Shown piece after piece: positions 36,775 through 50,200 of a stretch of DNA of 64,000 nucleotides. The translations under genes and the position numbers were made by a program. Under the pieces are notes generated by a model. The model was given only the letters and a program-made list of their open reading frames with translations, was not told where the DNA came from and ran no database searches. Location: the NCBI RefSeq assembly GCF_000002235.5, contig NW_022145613.1, positions 5,506,447 through 5,570,446 of the forward strand, written 5' to 3'. This DNA is from Strongylocentrotus purpuratus (taxonomy: Eukaryota; Echinodermata; Echinoidea; Camarodonta; Strongylocentrotidae). Every line of letters begins with the position of its first letter. Position 1 is the first letter of the stretch.

Positions 36775-39254
36775 CATTGGAAATAAAAATTAGACCAAGA
36801 ACAGAAAATAGTTTGAGCGAAGACCAATTGTGTATTATCGTCTTTGAAATTGTCCAATGATGAAGTGGCTCGCTTCATCTGTGGCTTTCAGAATAATCCC
36901 AATGGCGTGGTTTGCCTAGAAATTGAAGTTGATACTGGGACAGGAGGCAGGCCGAAACATCCCAAGGTGCTTTGGGAAATCTTCAGCTTGTTAGCTACCT
37001 TCCCAGAGTAGACCATCAATGAAATATGATCAGAAATCAGAAATGTGCTGAGTAGAACACTAAAACTTTATCATGCAATAGGTATTATACTTTTTCTTGG
37101 AATATTAAGTCGTTTGATTATACATTTGAAAAGTAATGGGTACACTCTCGCTAATATTTCTATATCTCCATGCCTCTCACAATATCTTGTATCTCATCTC
37201 TATAGCTTCGTAGATAATGACTAATTGCTCTGTACAAGTTGATGTGTCAATTTATAAGCTTGGCTGAAATTTAATTTATTTCTTATGTTTTATTGCTCGG
37301 CACATATAGCAATTAAATATTTAATGCTACTCCAAGTTATATGATGAAGAAAAAAGAAGAAAAAAACAGAGTAAACCACAGTGCAGCTCTTTTTAAATTT
37401 TTGTTTGCTTGTTTTCGTTGTATATTCCCTGAATTTGAAAAACATGAAAAAGTTATATCCAGCTATTTTCTTTACAGTGAAATATCTTTTAGTTTTATTT
37501 GGTCCTTGTTTTTAATTTACAGTAGTTTGTAATGATGAGCTATTACAGGTATTTTTTTCTTTTTCAATCCATAGTTTGAATACAATAGATGTTTAACATG
37601 GAACAGTTCCTGTTTAGCCTCTAAGAACAAAGAAAATCTAAAGAGACAGCTCAAGAATTTAATGACCAAGATATATTTTGTCTAAAAACAAATCAGTGTC
37701 TAAATTGGTGAAGTGATCAACTACTTCAGAAAGCTATGGTTCTGCTCAAGTTTTAGATACTTGTGTTCGAGTCAGCATATACTGTTATTTTTCTAATTGC
37801 CAGGAATGTCTTCCTCAGAATTTCAAAATGAATTCTCTATCATTTCTCTTTCCTTTGTGGTTTGTGAATTTAACTGTACTTTTAGTGAATAGACATTTCA
37901 TGTAGAGAAATATAGCCACCTGGTATTTTAACGAATCCTTCCTTGTAAATTTAAAATTTCCTTATATTTTAAAGTTTGATAGTGCAATACATGTACAGCA
38001 GATTATGTTTTAATATAATTTGTTTTTATTTGATTTGTGTTTCTTTTTCAGATGCATGAGAACAACATTTTTTTACTGAAATTTGGTTTGTTTCAATGTA
38101 TTTGCCTTATTATGCTACCAAATGAAAGCAATTGTTTTTATTCAGTTGGTTCGTTTAAGAAGTGGTATGTAAATTGCTACTGGTAATAAGTGTCATATCT
38201 GTCCATGTTCTTGAAACAACTCATTGAACCATTTTGAACGTCATGTATATTTTTCTTGTCTTTGAGAGTACTATTTTGATTTTATTGCCATTGATTTTAA
38301 GGCATGTTGAAATTTGATTGCTGGATGTGCTTTTCTTTATTATTTTGAATGTTTTGTATGTCATTGTACAGGAAAAAATGATTGAAATGAAAGGGGGGGA
38401 TCCAAAGATACAGTAGCTTCAAGATTTGCCAATTGGGTAGCAGTTGAAATGAAGATTGAAAATATTGCGCATTTTAAAAGTATTGAAAGTTAGAGGCAAA
38501 TCTGTGCAGCAAGTGAATAGTAGTACATTGTCGAAATAGATACAAGGTTATTTTTTGTTGTGAGTGGAACGTAGGTGAAAAGATACAATGCGGAAATTTG
38601 AGAAACAAAGTTGGATTGATGAATTTACCCCCTTGAGCCTTTATAACAGATGGCTGTTTTGTGGACATATCGTTGTGGTGTATTTTCGTATCATCTGCCT
38701 TGTTTCAATGCCTTGTAAAACAATTTTCCCCCTCTCTCTCTTCCCTAATATTGATATGTTGGCAATAGCTTTTTTCCTCTCTGGAAATGTTCATTTACCT
38801 TGTTAGTATTGGCTCATCAAAATCGTCAGCATCCACCTCTAATTTACAACTACCGGTATAGGGCCCTGTCTTTAATACACACAGTTGCAATATTATTCAA
38901 ATCTATTTCAACTTAAGTTGAAATTGGTGACAATCGCAACTCTGGAGCTCACGCAAGAGCTTGGAAATTGTAAATTTGTGATTTGTTTGAAGGGCTTGTG
39001 ACAGCGGTGTTCTTCAGAAACGTGTACTTGCGTTGTGATCAAGAAAATGTGTACTATTATGTCATGTAAACTATTTTATTCAAAGAAATCTGATGGTAAG
39101 GTACCAAGTACTGCTATGTAGATTAGTGTTGTCTTGTTGGTATGCATGTCATGTTAGTGACCACTTTCTTGCAAGTACTACTATTTCACCTGATCTTGAA
39201 TGTTTGCTCTTACCCCTTTATCTACTTTAAAGGTAATGTCATTGTTTTTGAAGA

Positions 39255-39260
39255 AATAAA
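39255..39260 (+). terminator. Candidate TRAK poly(A) signal
   Basis: AATAAA about 2.5 kb after the stop codon. It is one of several A/T-rich hexamers, so only a candidate. Confidence 0.3.
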
Positions 39261-42200
39261 AACATCAAAAATCTGGTGAATTGTTGCAAATACCTCCTTC
39301 AAATGTGAGCTTGAGAAAATCAGTATTGTTTGCTAAGATTTGACAATTAACTCAGGTAAACTTAGGAATCTCCATTATTTTTGTTTGTAAACTTTGGAAC
39401 AATCTTTGGAACAATGTGATACAGGTTATTTTTTTTTTAAATTTGTGTTCTCATCAATGACATTATCTTTAATCAGGACTTTATTTTTACCATCGCTTAA
39501 TTTTTTTTTTTTAATTCATGATGCATGTGTGTATCCAGTTTGTGTCTAATTTATGTATATCCGACATCATTGACTAAGAATTATGCAAGATTGTAATTTA
39601 CTAAATTATTTTTGTATTTTGGATGTGGGCAATTTTTGCACTAGTATTTTTTTGCAAAATTGTTTTTCAAAGTTCAAACAATAATGATGATTTAAAAATA
39701 TAATAATTCTTAGCTTATTTATGTTTCTACTTATTGTCATGATTTAGATTTGAAGTCTTCTCCAATAATTAGCTTATTATGATGATTAGATAAGTCGAAC
39801 AATGGTGATAAGACTGGATATTTCGATACTAATAGCAGTTAATAGACGAGCAATGATGAATTATCAATGGTAATGAATTTTCAATATAAAATCCAAACAC
39901 AATATCTCTGCACTTTTTTTCATGAATATTATTACAAGAAAGGCTTCTTGTGTGTGATATAGTTTCTGTGCTGTGCAAATCATTGTGACACATTATGTAC
40001 ATATTTTACCGCATAAAATATGAGAATGTACTTATGAATGTACGCTCTGTGTCTCAGACTTCTGTGTCATTTGACATTCTATGTGAAAGATTTGACAGAT
40101 ACACAGTACTCTTCCAGTGTGTATGGCCGGATATTTATTAAACTACTTAACCTGGTAATGCCATAGTAGTACTGGCAGTGACATTGAGACGCCATGTAGC
40201 TAAAATATCATGAATGACATTTAAACTGCAAGCATATCATATACTACATTTTCTCACACTGACAATAATATGTGTTTTTAACATTTTGCTTACAAATCTA
40301 CCTTGTTAGTAAGAAAAAAAACTTTAAAATATTGATATCCAGATAAGAAAGGGAACATTAAACCAGGCTTAAATTCAGCTCTAAGAAAGTATTGCTAGAG
40401 TCTGCTTTTCATCATTGTAAGTTCAAATTTGAAAATGAAATAAAAGAAAACAGTAAGTATAGTGTGCAACTTGTAACCCCCATATACCAGCGTGGAAGAA
40501 ATATGGTTGATCAGTGTTTTCAATATTCTCTATTCATAGTAAATTTGCAAGAAATTTTCTCTAAATATATTATGTATTTAAACTTTTATCTTGTCATGTC
40601 ATGAAAGTTGTCATGTCTACTTCACATGGAATTACCCAGTGTAATGTGCAAATTCAAACATACTTTTCATGCTTGGTTTACTCTCATTACAAAGTAGTTA
40701 TTATGTGATTGTTTTGATCTCTTAAAACATGCAGTTGTGTTTGTCACTTAATACACTTTTTAGAAAGTAATTTGTTACCCAGTCAATCATTGGAGATGTA
40801 TACATTATCGATATGTCTGAAGTGTGTGATATTTGTACAATACTTCATCTAATCAAATTATCTTTGTATCAATACAGTACATGCGATGCTGTAGGAATAA
40901 TGGAATTGTATGTGTCAAGAGTTATAACTATTCAAATAGATGTCATATAATATTGCTTGACTGGCAGATCTAATCAAGGATTTGTTTCTTTCTAATAGAT
41001 TAATATTTGTATGAGGAAAAAGATGATGTAGGGCAATTATGTGCAATGTGTGACATATGACATATGACCCTTTTCCCCCATTCAAGAGTGAAAGTCTCTT
41101 GATATGGTCATCAAATAATAGTTCTCTGTGATATTACCAATCCATTCTATCATAATGGCTAAATTTTGGAAGAAATATATGGGGGAAAAGTCATATGCCG
41201 TACAGACCACATTGCATGCAATCGGCCTGTATTTATACAGATCCATTTATGTATCAAAATTGTGTGAATGCAACTTTAATTTTCTAAAAAGTTGTTAAAA
41301 ATTTGCGCATTTCATGTTTTGTAAGACATTTTAAATTTATCACTTAAATATTGAGTTCCCCTAGGAAATTACAGATATCACCATTTCTTACCATTTGAAC
41401 TTGTAGATAAAATGTAGTTTGATTCTAAGCAGATTTTATTTGTACAATGCACACCATTGACATGCTTGTTGAATAATGCTAGTATTATTATTTGTTTCAG
41501 TCCAAAATGGAAGCATGAAAATAGTATTTAAGAAAAGATTTATATTTGGGCACCTGTAATATCGTATGCGACATATGATGCCTGTGGCCTGTGTAATGGT
41601 TGCCATTATGTGGATAGAGAATGAAGGGGAGAGAAAAACTGTTGATAATATAAATAAAAAGTAAAAAATCTTAAAAATCACATATTTGATTAATCTCGAG
41701 TACTTTTTGTTTCAAGTGGAATAGAAGTTGTAAGTGATGTGCCTGTAATAGGCAGTTTTTTTAATGCAACCAATTCAATGCACACGTCTCTGTTAAGAGT
41801 CTTGACATATATTCACCTGTTCCAATCGTAAATTATTGCTAGGTAGGACAAACATGGCTTGCCCTACCTAGCAACACATACAGGTAGTACATGCAATCAT
41901 TTGCATTCAGACTTTTGGATCAGTTTTATTTGTAACAGGTGAATGCAATGATTCATATAGAAGCACTTCACAAAGATGTATTCATTAAATTTTGTAACAT
42001 TATGAAAATAGCTCGTTCATAGCACATCAATAATATTGACAACTTTATGATTGTAATTTCTGAAAAAGAATATTGCATTTTGTCACTCACGGTCACCAAG
42101 TCATGCATGCATCACATCTTTTCACCTGATCACTATCATTAAATTTACAAGAGACAATACAACAAACTATGTAGTGTACACATATATCTCTGTTTCTCTA

Positions 42201-43718
42201 CAAACACCAACAACTCAGTAAGAAATCCATGATTGGGACATAACATTCCAAGTGATTTTTGTATACAATTTATTCGATCATTTAAAAAATACTACATATT
42301 CAGATATATATACAAGAAGACATGAATACAAATTTGTCTGGTAATTATTTTCAGCTACATACAGATCTAAATTTCACATAATGTTGTTAGTCAACATCAA
42401 AGTGCATACTATCGGATATTTTTTTTCTTAAAACATTCATGATAAAAAGTACAATTCTCACAATACTCATGTAGATATAGCTGCACATGAGGCATTAATC
42501 AGATTGGCTTACACACACAAATGCTATACAGATTACAAAATATCTGAGGGTACCTTAATATTGGACCTGCATCCATACAAAAATGAAACAGACATCTTAT
42601 TTCTTTGGAATTCGTCATAAAAATTGACATGATAATGATGATGATAACAGTGATATATCTATCATGAGCTTTATTATACATTTTTATACAGATACTAGTT
42701 ATTTGCATTAAAAATATATAAGATAAATTTCCACATCCCCAAATTTATGTACATATTCATATCAATTTATTCTTTTCAAAAATATCTACGACAACAAAAT
42801 TGCATGGAACAATTCTCCAAAATTATTTGGTACATGTTGTGATCAACATTTACATGTCTAATTACAATAATACTGACTTACTGGTTATGATGCTGGAGCG
42901 GAGGCCTATATCAAAAGATTGGCTAATCCTTTTCAGCCACCGTTGGAAATTAATACGGAACAAATTGACCAAATAAATCAACCATTGCTCGTGTCAAAGT
43001 CATGGCTCACCAGTATGCATAGCTACCGTTTTCTAGACATGTGAGATACATACATTCAAACAGACAGACATACAGACAGACAAAGATGGTACCATCTGTC
43101 AAGAGCCAAAAGAGCATTAATTGATAGCTTTCACACAGACTTGATGCCCTTCCGGCTTTCAAAAGAGGTAATTATCATCTTTTAAAAATAAAATTCTTAA
43201 ATGATTTGTTTACCACATTGAAATAGACACAATGATACATAAACTAACACACACATTTACAATCCCAATGTTCATCTTCTTACAAAAACTAATGATCGTT
43301 CTTATTGATTAATAGGAAAGATAGAGGTTATATGATGTAAAGAACATTGAAATTTAGATTCACAAAAAATTCCATAACAATATAAAAATATTCAAGAATC
43401 AAAACCATGACATGTTTATAAAAATGATCGTCTTTTTCTGCCTAAAGCAAATGCTACTTGTAAGTGTTTTCATCACAGCTAATATCACATTAAATGGAAG
43501 AACTTCTGTATCAATTCATAAAAATGTTTTTCACTGTAAAGCACGATTTCAGCTGAGACGAACATAAATCCCATAAAATCCAAGACAAAGTGCATGTATG
43601 GTATCATCAGCAATTTCTAAAACTTCTTTGGTAGCAGTATTTCGATGAATTCAAGATGCATATCTGAATCGAGGGAAAGTACATCGGAATGTCCAATAAA
43701 AAGGAAAGGAAGTCAATC

Positions 43719-43724
43719 TTTATT
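43719..43724 (-). terminator. Candidate LRP2-like poly(A) signal
   Basis: AATAAA on the - strand, about 620 bases after the stop codon. Other candidates lie further downstream. Confidence 0.3.
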
Positions 43725-44340
43725 ACATACATCTAAATTTAACTCGGGGTGAAATCTTCTAAACTTGATATAACCTGACCGATTATTGGTCATTATAAAA
43801 TAGCTTATTTAAACATTACAAGATGAATCCTAAATGAGAGTGACAGCATGTCTGAAGATAAAACTTGAAATGCAAAGAGACTTCTCATTGCCATCGCAGA
43901 ACTAATTGATTGTTCATGATATAAAGTCTATGTAGAGATAAAATAGTAAAGGCCACAAGGTATACATATTTTAATGATGAGTTAGTGCTGTCTAAAATAT
44001 ATTAACATGGACAAATTAGAATTTATCGGAAGAATGAACTTGGAAAGTTTGAATAATTCATGAATCATCTTCGAAGGACAATAACTTTTTGATGATTCAG
44101 GATAACAAGCAATATATGACAAATTTGAAGCTAGATGTTTAAAAAGGTGCATTTATGATGGATATGAATAATTTATCTAAAAGTATGAATGCATGTATGT
44201 AATAGTTCAGTTCAAATCCATGACTGATTAAGTCTTTGCAGGCATATTCCTAGTTGAGAATCGAAAGGACGTTCACTTCATTAAGAGTCTATGGACTTAA
44301 TGTCTATCTGGCTCTCAATATTGGACAAGATTAGATCTAA

Positions 44341-44754
44341 TCAACATTCATAATCACAAACGACTAGCGTGTTTTGCTCCCCCTCCCCTTCGGTTGGACT
44401 AAAGGTTGGAGACGTGGGTGGGGTCTGCAGGTCCATGTCTGGTAGCGGGACCATCCTTGCATCCCCGTTCATCCCCTCTCCTCCAAACTGAAACTCAGGA
44501 GGGGGAGGAGGGAGGTCGTCCGGTGGAGGAGGGATGGCATAGGCATCGATCCCACCCTCTGGTATCCCCATCTTCTCGGGGAGGTACACTGCATCGTCGG
44601 GCCCGGAGGTTAGGGGAGGCTTCTCAAGCCCGGTGTTGGGGTCGTAGTAGCCCTCGGCGGCAAGGTCATCGTCGTTCATGTAAATGTTTTCCTCTGCGTT
44701 GCCGTTCATGTTGGCAAAGATAGGGTTCTCAAATGAAGATTGGTCAGGGGCTTC
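44341..44754 (-). CDS. LRP2: LRP2-like last exon, cytoplasmic tail and stop
   Basis: Acceptor ATATGCAG, phase 0; 137 codons and stop TGA (44341-44343). It starts [20 protein letters not shown]: FxNPxF in place of the FxNPxY sorting signal read by PTB-domain clathrin adaptors such as Dab2 and ARH in homologues. Further on are [33 protein letters not shown] and a Thr/Ser-Pro cluster ([11 protein letters not shown]). Polyproline runs suggest SH3 or EVH1 partners (inference). No second NPxY motif is visible. It ends VVCDYEC. Confidence 0.94.
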   Translation of the reverse strand, partial: EAPDQSSFENPIFANMNGNAEENIYMNDDDLAAEGYYDPNTGLEKPPLTSGPDDAVYLPEKMGIPEGGIDAYAIPPPPDDLPPPPPEFQFGGEGMNGDARMVPLPDMDLQTPPTSPTFSPTEGEGEQNTLVVCDYEC

Positions 44755-45063
44755 CTGCATATAGTGAAGAAACAAAATAAATAAGACAATGGACATTTTT
44801 TTCGCGTATGATTTCAGCTAGTACAAAATACATATTAATTTCATTTTCAATTGTTTGATATGATCTATCATAATTACGAATTACGAATAACGTCAGAACA
44901 ATGATTTGACCTGATGAACATTGGGGGCAATGAATTACTTATAAGAACAAACGGAAGACACAATTTACAGAGAGAGAGAGAGAGAGAGAGAAAGAAAGAA
45001 GAGGTGGACAGAGAAAGTAAGAGGGGAGTGAGATAAACATAGAGGGGGAGAGAAAGAAAGGAG

Positions 45064-45101
<38 letters not shown>

Positions 45102-47179
45102 GAGAGAGAAGGAGGGTAGAAAGAAAAAGTGAGAGGGGGAGTGAGATATAAGAGGGGGGAGAGAAAGAAACTGGAGGAGATAGAGAAAGTGAGAGTGGGG
45201 AATAGAAACAATGAACTATACAGACATGCAGAGAAGGAAAAAAAATAAGAAAAACATAAAGAAAACACACCAAGATGATGGATTGTAGAAAAGGATGCAT
45301 GAGAATTCCCTTTTTTAATTGAAATTTACATATATATAAAAAGTGGATAATGGTTGAACTCACATATTCCTGGAAAGGTAGCTCGACATTGGTTCCTGTC
45401 CTGTAAGTCACGTGTCCCTCTCTCTTTGGTGTTTTCACGATTCTACAGAAGATAATATAAACATACAGTATGACTCATAATATAAAATACATACCAAAAT
45501 CACCAAGAAAATACATAGCTTTTTTCCTTGCTACCGCTCTTGCTCTATAATATAATCATGTCACAAAATAAAGGGAATTATATTCAAGAATCATAGCTTG
45601 ATTGTGTTTATATAGAATAAAAGAATAGAAAACAAAGAATTATACAACATCAATCAATCAACTATAAAAAAATAAAATGGACTGACTTTCCTACATATTC
45701 ATGTGATACACTTTTTTCAAATTGGATATATATGATTTGCATTTTTTGAAAAAAGTTTAATTGAAGTTGAATTGTATTAAGGTCAGGCACTAACAAAATA
45801 TGAAAATGTCTCATCTTACCCGGTTCTTTTCCTGATAATAACAAAGACGACTATTGCCACGATAAGAACCACAACTGCACAACCTACTGCTATACCGGCC
45901 GTCGCTCCAGCATCTACAAGTACAAAACAAAAACAAGAAAGACAGGAAAAGTCAGTTTAAATCAAATTTATTTCAGGAACCTGTTTGCAATACTTCATTG
46001 TAAAATAGTGAAACTAGTAGAAATAGTTTTTTTTTTATACCAAATGATTCTTGCCTTCACTTGTGTGTTGCTTGCGTCAAAAGGTTATATTTGATAATTT
46101 CATGTTTTTGTTAATTTTCTTAAAATTTATGTTTCGTTTCAATTATATTATGTCCACGCACCAGAAGGGCTGTTTAAGAAATAAAAATCATTGTCGTTGC
46201 CATTGTCAATCTAAAATTTACAATTTAAAATGAAATAAAGCGCAGGAACAAACAAGGTGATAATATTTAAATTCATTGCGGTTCTGAACCTGTTTAAATA
46301 CAGGGCAAGTCAAATACATATGTCATATTATTATAAGGTGTAGTGTAATTGCAAATTACAAAACAAATATCAAAAGTATACTTTTTCTTGATATGTATGC
46401 GTTTCCATCTATTTCCGTCAATAAAGGGGAGGATGTGGGAGGGGTCATTGATTATTCTTTGTCTGCTTATGTTCCTCGTTTTCCTTCTCTCTCTCTCTCT
46501 CTCTCTCTCTCCCTCCCCCTCTCTCTCCCTTTGCTTTTCTTTTCCATTCAGTTCGGGGAATGTGCCCATATATGCTCTTTCCCATAGCTACGACCCTGAC
46601 TATAAGCATAAATTAACAGCAATGGTCACACTTACTTAGTCCCTCTTGCTTCAATGCCTGAGCTGCACAGTTTTCTCCGGTCCATCCATCTCTACACCTA
46701 TAAGAAGAACACATCAAAATGGATTATAAGTTTTTGTATACTTAAAACAAATAAAGTGAAATACCAACAGAATTTTAAAAGAAGTAATCTATACTACATG
46801 CGAGTACAGAAAGGGTTGCTTTTTTATTAATGAATAATGTTAAATTCAATATCAAAATATTTCATGTACAATGTTCGAAGCGAAATTAAATATTACTTCA
46901 CATTGTGCATTAGTCGTCTTCATTTGCTATGAGAATAATGATACATTAAAATATTGTATGAGAAATTAAAAGTAAAGAAAAAACAAGAGGTTTTGAAGGC
47001 ATTAATTTAGCATACATGTATACTCTTTCTTTCTTCTTTAAAAAAAAAATCTTAGTACATATCAGTCCTCTTCTTAAACTTGTTAAAATGATTTATTTCG
47101 CTTATTCTGGCCTCTGTTAGAAATACTATTGCCAATTCATTGCTTGCAGAAGAAGAAAGAGAGAGAGAGAGAGTGAGAA

Positions 47180-47212
<33 letters not shown>

Positions 47213-50200
47213 AGAAAGAAAGAATGGACTTACTCGCAAGTTCCATCATCCAGGCACACTCCTCCATTGAGACAGGGGCAGTTAGGGATCGGCTCAGGGA
47301 GAGGTCGTGGCTCAACAGTGGCTGGAAAACAAAACCATCAAGTTTGTAAGATATTCTACACAATAAACTATTGTGTGGCAACTGATTCTGTTGTACATAT
47401 TCTTGTTTTGTTCTGCACCTCTACAGAATTACGCACATATTAAACTTAAAGTATGCTTCTTATATTCACTTCTCCCCGATCATGAAAGTGAAATTGAAGG
47501 CTATATTGGAGAATGACAACACATGTACGGAACAAATCGCAAGATGCACATTGTTTGGTATTGATAGAACCTTTGAAACGAATGGATATTAAGACAATTT
47601 CAGACACACAAAGTGAGACAACAAATAATGGAGCCAATTAATCAATGATACAAGAGAAGGGGAAACATTATAAAGAAGGGATAAATAGACAAACTAAGAA
47701 TGAAAACGGGACACACAGGAGACAAAAAGAGATAAATGCAAAAGGGGGAAAGGAAGAAATAGAGGAGGAATAAGAAAAGTAGGAAAGAGAAGAGGAAAAG
47801 AGAAGATGAAATAGATGAAGAAACGGAAAAGGAAGGAGAAGAAGAGGTTGAAGAAGGAGAAGAAGAAGGAGAAGAAGAAGAAGAAGAATAAGAAGAAGAA
47901 GAAAGAAAAAAAGAAGAAGAGAAAAGAAGAAGAAGAATGAAGAGGAAAAGAAGAAGAGTATGAGTATGAAGCCTTAAGCTCACCGCTCATGCATATTGTT
48001 GAGCTGCCAGTCTGGAAGGAGTCACCATCCGGGCATCCACATGCGAATCCTCTAGTCCGTGTGCTACCATCTCTGACAGGTATCAGGAAACAAATATGGC
48101 TGCACGGGCTATCCTCACAACGATTGACAACTGTAAAGAGAAAAATGAACAATGAAGCTCAATGGTGAACATTTTTATTTTGTCCCTCTCGTATTTATTC
48201 CTTTCTTCTATCTATATGTGTAGTAGTGGTTATTTTACCTGACTGCTAAGAAAGCATAAATGCTTGTTAGTAAGCAACCAGAGGACCGACGGCTTTAGGT
48301 ACTCTCCGAAAGACCTAATAATGATGATTAAAATGCCTTACCAAAGGGCACTAGCGCATCGCCTTGGTTTAAAACCTGGGTAGCAGGATTACGAGACCAC
48401 TGCTCTACCAACTGAGCTATCGCGCCTCCTCGATCTATTCCATCCATCCATCTATTCATCCATCTATTTATCTATCTATTCATCTAACCATCCATCTATC
48501 TATCCAACTAACTAAATAGATATATCGATGACTATTGATCTATAAATGAATCTATTAATCTGTCTTTTTATAGTTTCCAATATTTTATCTGTTCATCCGT
48601 CCATCTTGATCTATTCCACTGTTCCCATGGGAATATAATCATATTACAACCGTTTTAAGATACCCCTGATAAAGATGACTGTAAAATAAAAACATGGTCA
48701 GCCCCGAAAATAAAATCCATCTTTCATACAAAGATAACAGTATCATCAAATGCTACGGGGTTGAATTTATATTTAGAATTGTTGCAGAGTATTTCTCTGA
48801 TGTAAATGGTCATTTTGAAACGTACACTGTACATCTAAAATGTGTGATTTATAAAATAGACAGTATACAATACCACTTTTATTTTATTCATCTAGCACCT
48901 TATTCCCCACCCTGTCATGTCAACCTACCGTCGTTGAGGTTGTATCTCTGTTCCTGGTAAAGCTTCAGACCGCTTGGTTCATTGATGTTGGGGATCTCAG
49001 TGACGGAGACACCACGTCCCAGCTTGTCCAGTCGACGGATCTCCCCCTCAGCGCCCAGTGCAGCGGTAGTGAAGAAGATGTTAGCCTCAAAGACATCCAA
49101 CTGTCTGGGCCTGTTCAAGGCTGCATCGGAGGAAGAAAAAAGAAAGGAAAAGATAAAGAAGAAGAAGAAGAATAGTAATGGTTCAAGACAGCAAGATACG
49201 ATCAAAATAAAGGTCCAGACATCAGCCTATATAAATGACATTTTAGTATCAATCAAACTCAGCTAAGTTAAATAGAACTTTCTCACATTATATGAACATG
49301 ACCGCAACTACTTAAAATATCAACATAAGGTTATTAAATGTCACCATTTGAAATATGCAACATAAAACTGACATAATTAAGTGATCTGAACATCTGGTTA
49401 TACAGTAAGGTATTTTGAATTGATTTTTTCCAAAATAGTTGCGAGCGTGTTAAGGGAAGATCAATATCAAATTGAACTTACTCGAAGCTGCTCTCAAGAC
49501 CTTCCTGTTGCTTCCATCCCAGTTCATTGACTCGATGGCGTTCCTGCTTTGATCACACCAGTATACCATGTCATTGTTGGCAAAGTCGATGGCCAAACCA
49601 GTCGGCATCTCGATCGAAGTGTCCACAAGGACCTGACGTCCATCGCCATTCATCCAGACCATCTCAATTTTGGGCGTGGAACCGATGTCTGACCAATAGA
49701 GGATTCTGGTGGACATGAAAAGTGGTTTGTTTTTATGAAATAACTTGTTTTGATTAATAATTTGTTATAATCGTACAATAGTTTTATTAAATTAAGAAAA
49801 AGTTCATACACGCCTTGCGACTCAGGTGAAGTAAACGGGTACCAAGTAGACAAAAATACTGTAATTCTTGGGCGTTTAATCATAAAAGCATTCAATTCAG
49901 AAGAGTATGAATTATGTCTTAATATATCAATCATATTTCTTCAATTCCTATTATTTGTTTACCGACACGCATACAATGCTTATGTCTATCACTGGAACAT
50001 AAATAATATTTGGAATGTATTCTATGAAACGATAGCGACGTAAACACTTAGCACTTGTAACATGTAACATAACAAAGTCGGATGAAAACGTTCATTTGTT
50101 ATTGTGTCCATTGCCCTACAACTATTTCATTTGTAACAACTGATGTCACGATGTTTGTTTGTTTTACCGATATGTCACAACATGTACTTTGTTCAAATAT

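Larger units (their letters stand above)
36775..44340. other. Shared 3' UTR/intergenic space of convergent genes
   Basis: AT-rich, no coding exon recognised. It must hold the TRAK 3' UTR (+) and the LRP2-like 3' UTR (-). AATAAA on + at 36782 (eight bases after the TRAK stop, probably too early) and 39255; on - strand, TTTATT at 43719-43724 and 42670-42675 are candidate poly(A) signals. Usage cannot be decided from sequence. Confidence 0.6.

Noticed and set aside
36782..36787. AATAAA just after the TRAK stop as the poly(A) signal
   Set aside because: Eight bases after the stop would leave almost no 3' UTR, and the following sequence gives no clear cleavage context.
35544..36878. Minus-strand open frames of 290 and 150 codons over TRAK exon 14
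   Set aside because: They are antisense shadows of the repeat-rich, serine-rich TRAK tail; the plus frame has clear family context and a matching splice acceptor.
44939..45438. Minus-strand open frames of 109-157 codons (SLSLSLSL)
   Set aside because: Translation of a GA microsatellite. Only 45364-45442 is coding, as a cytoplasmic-tail exon.
47642..48152. Minus-strand open frames of 113-152 codons
   Set aside because: They arise from the AAG purine tract; only 47984-48130 is a genuine EGF exon.
48370..48427. Possible tRNA-Thr gene on the - strand
   Set aside because: Degenerate B box and continuation into a repeated SINE body shared with other loci.
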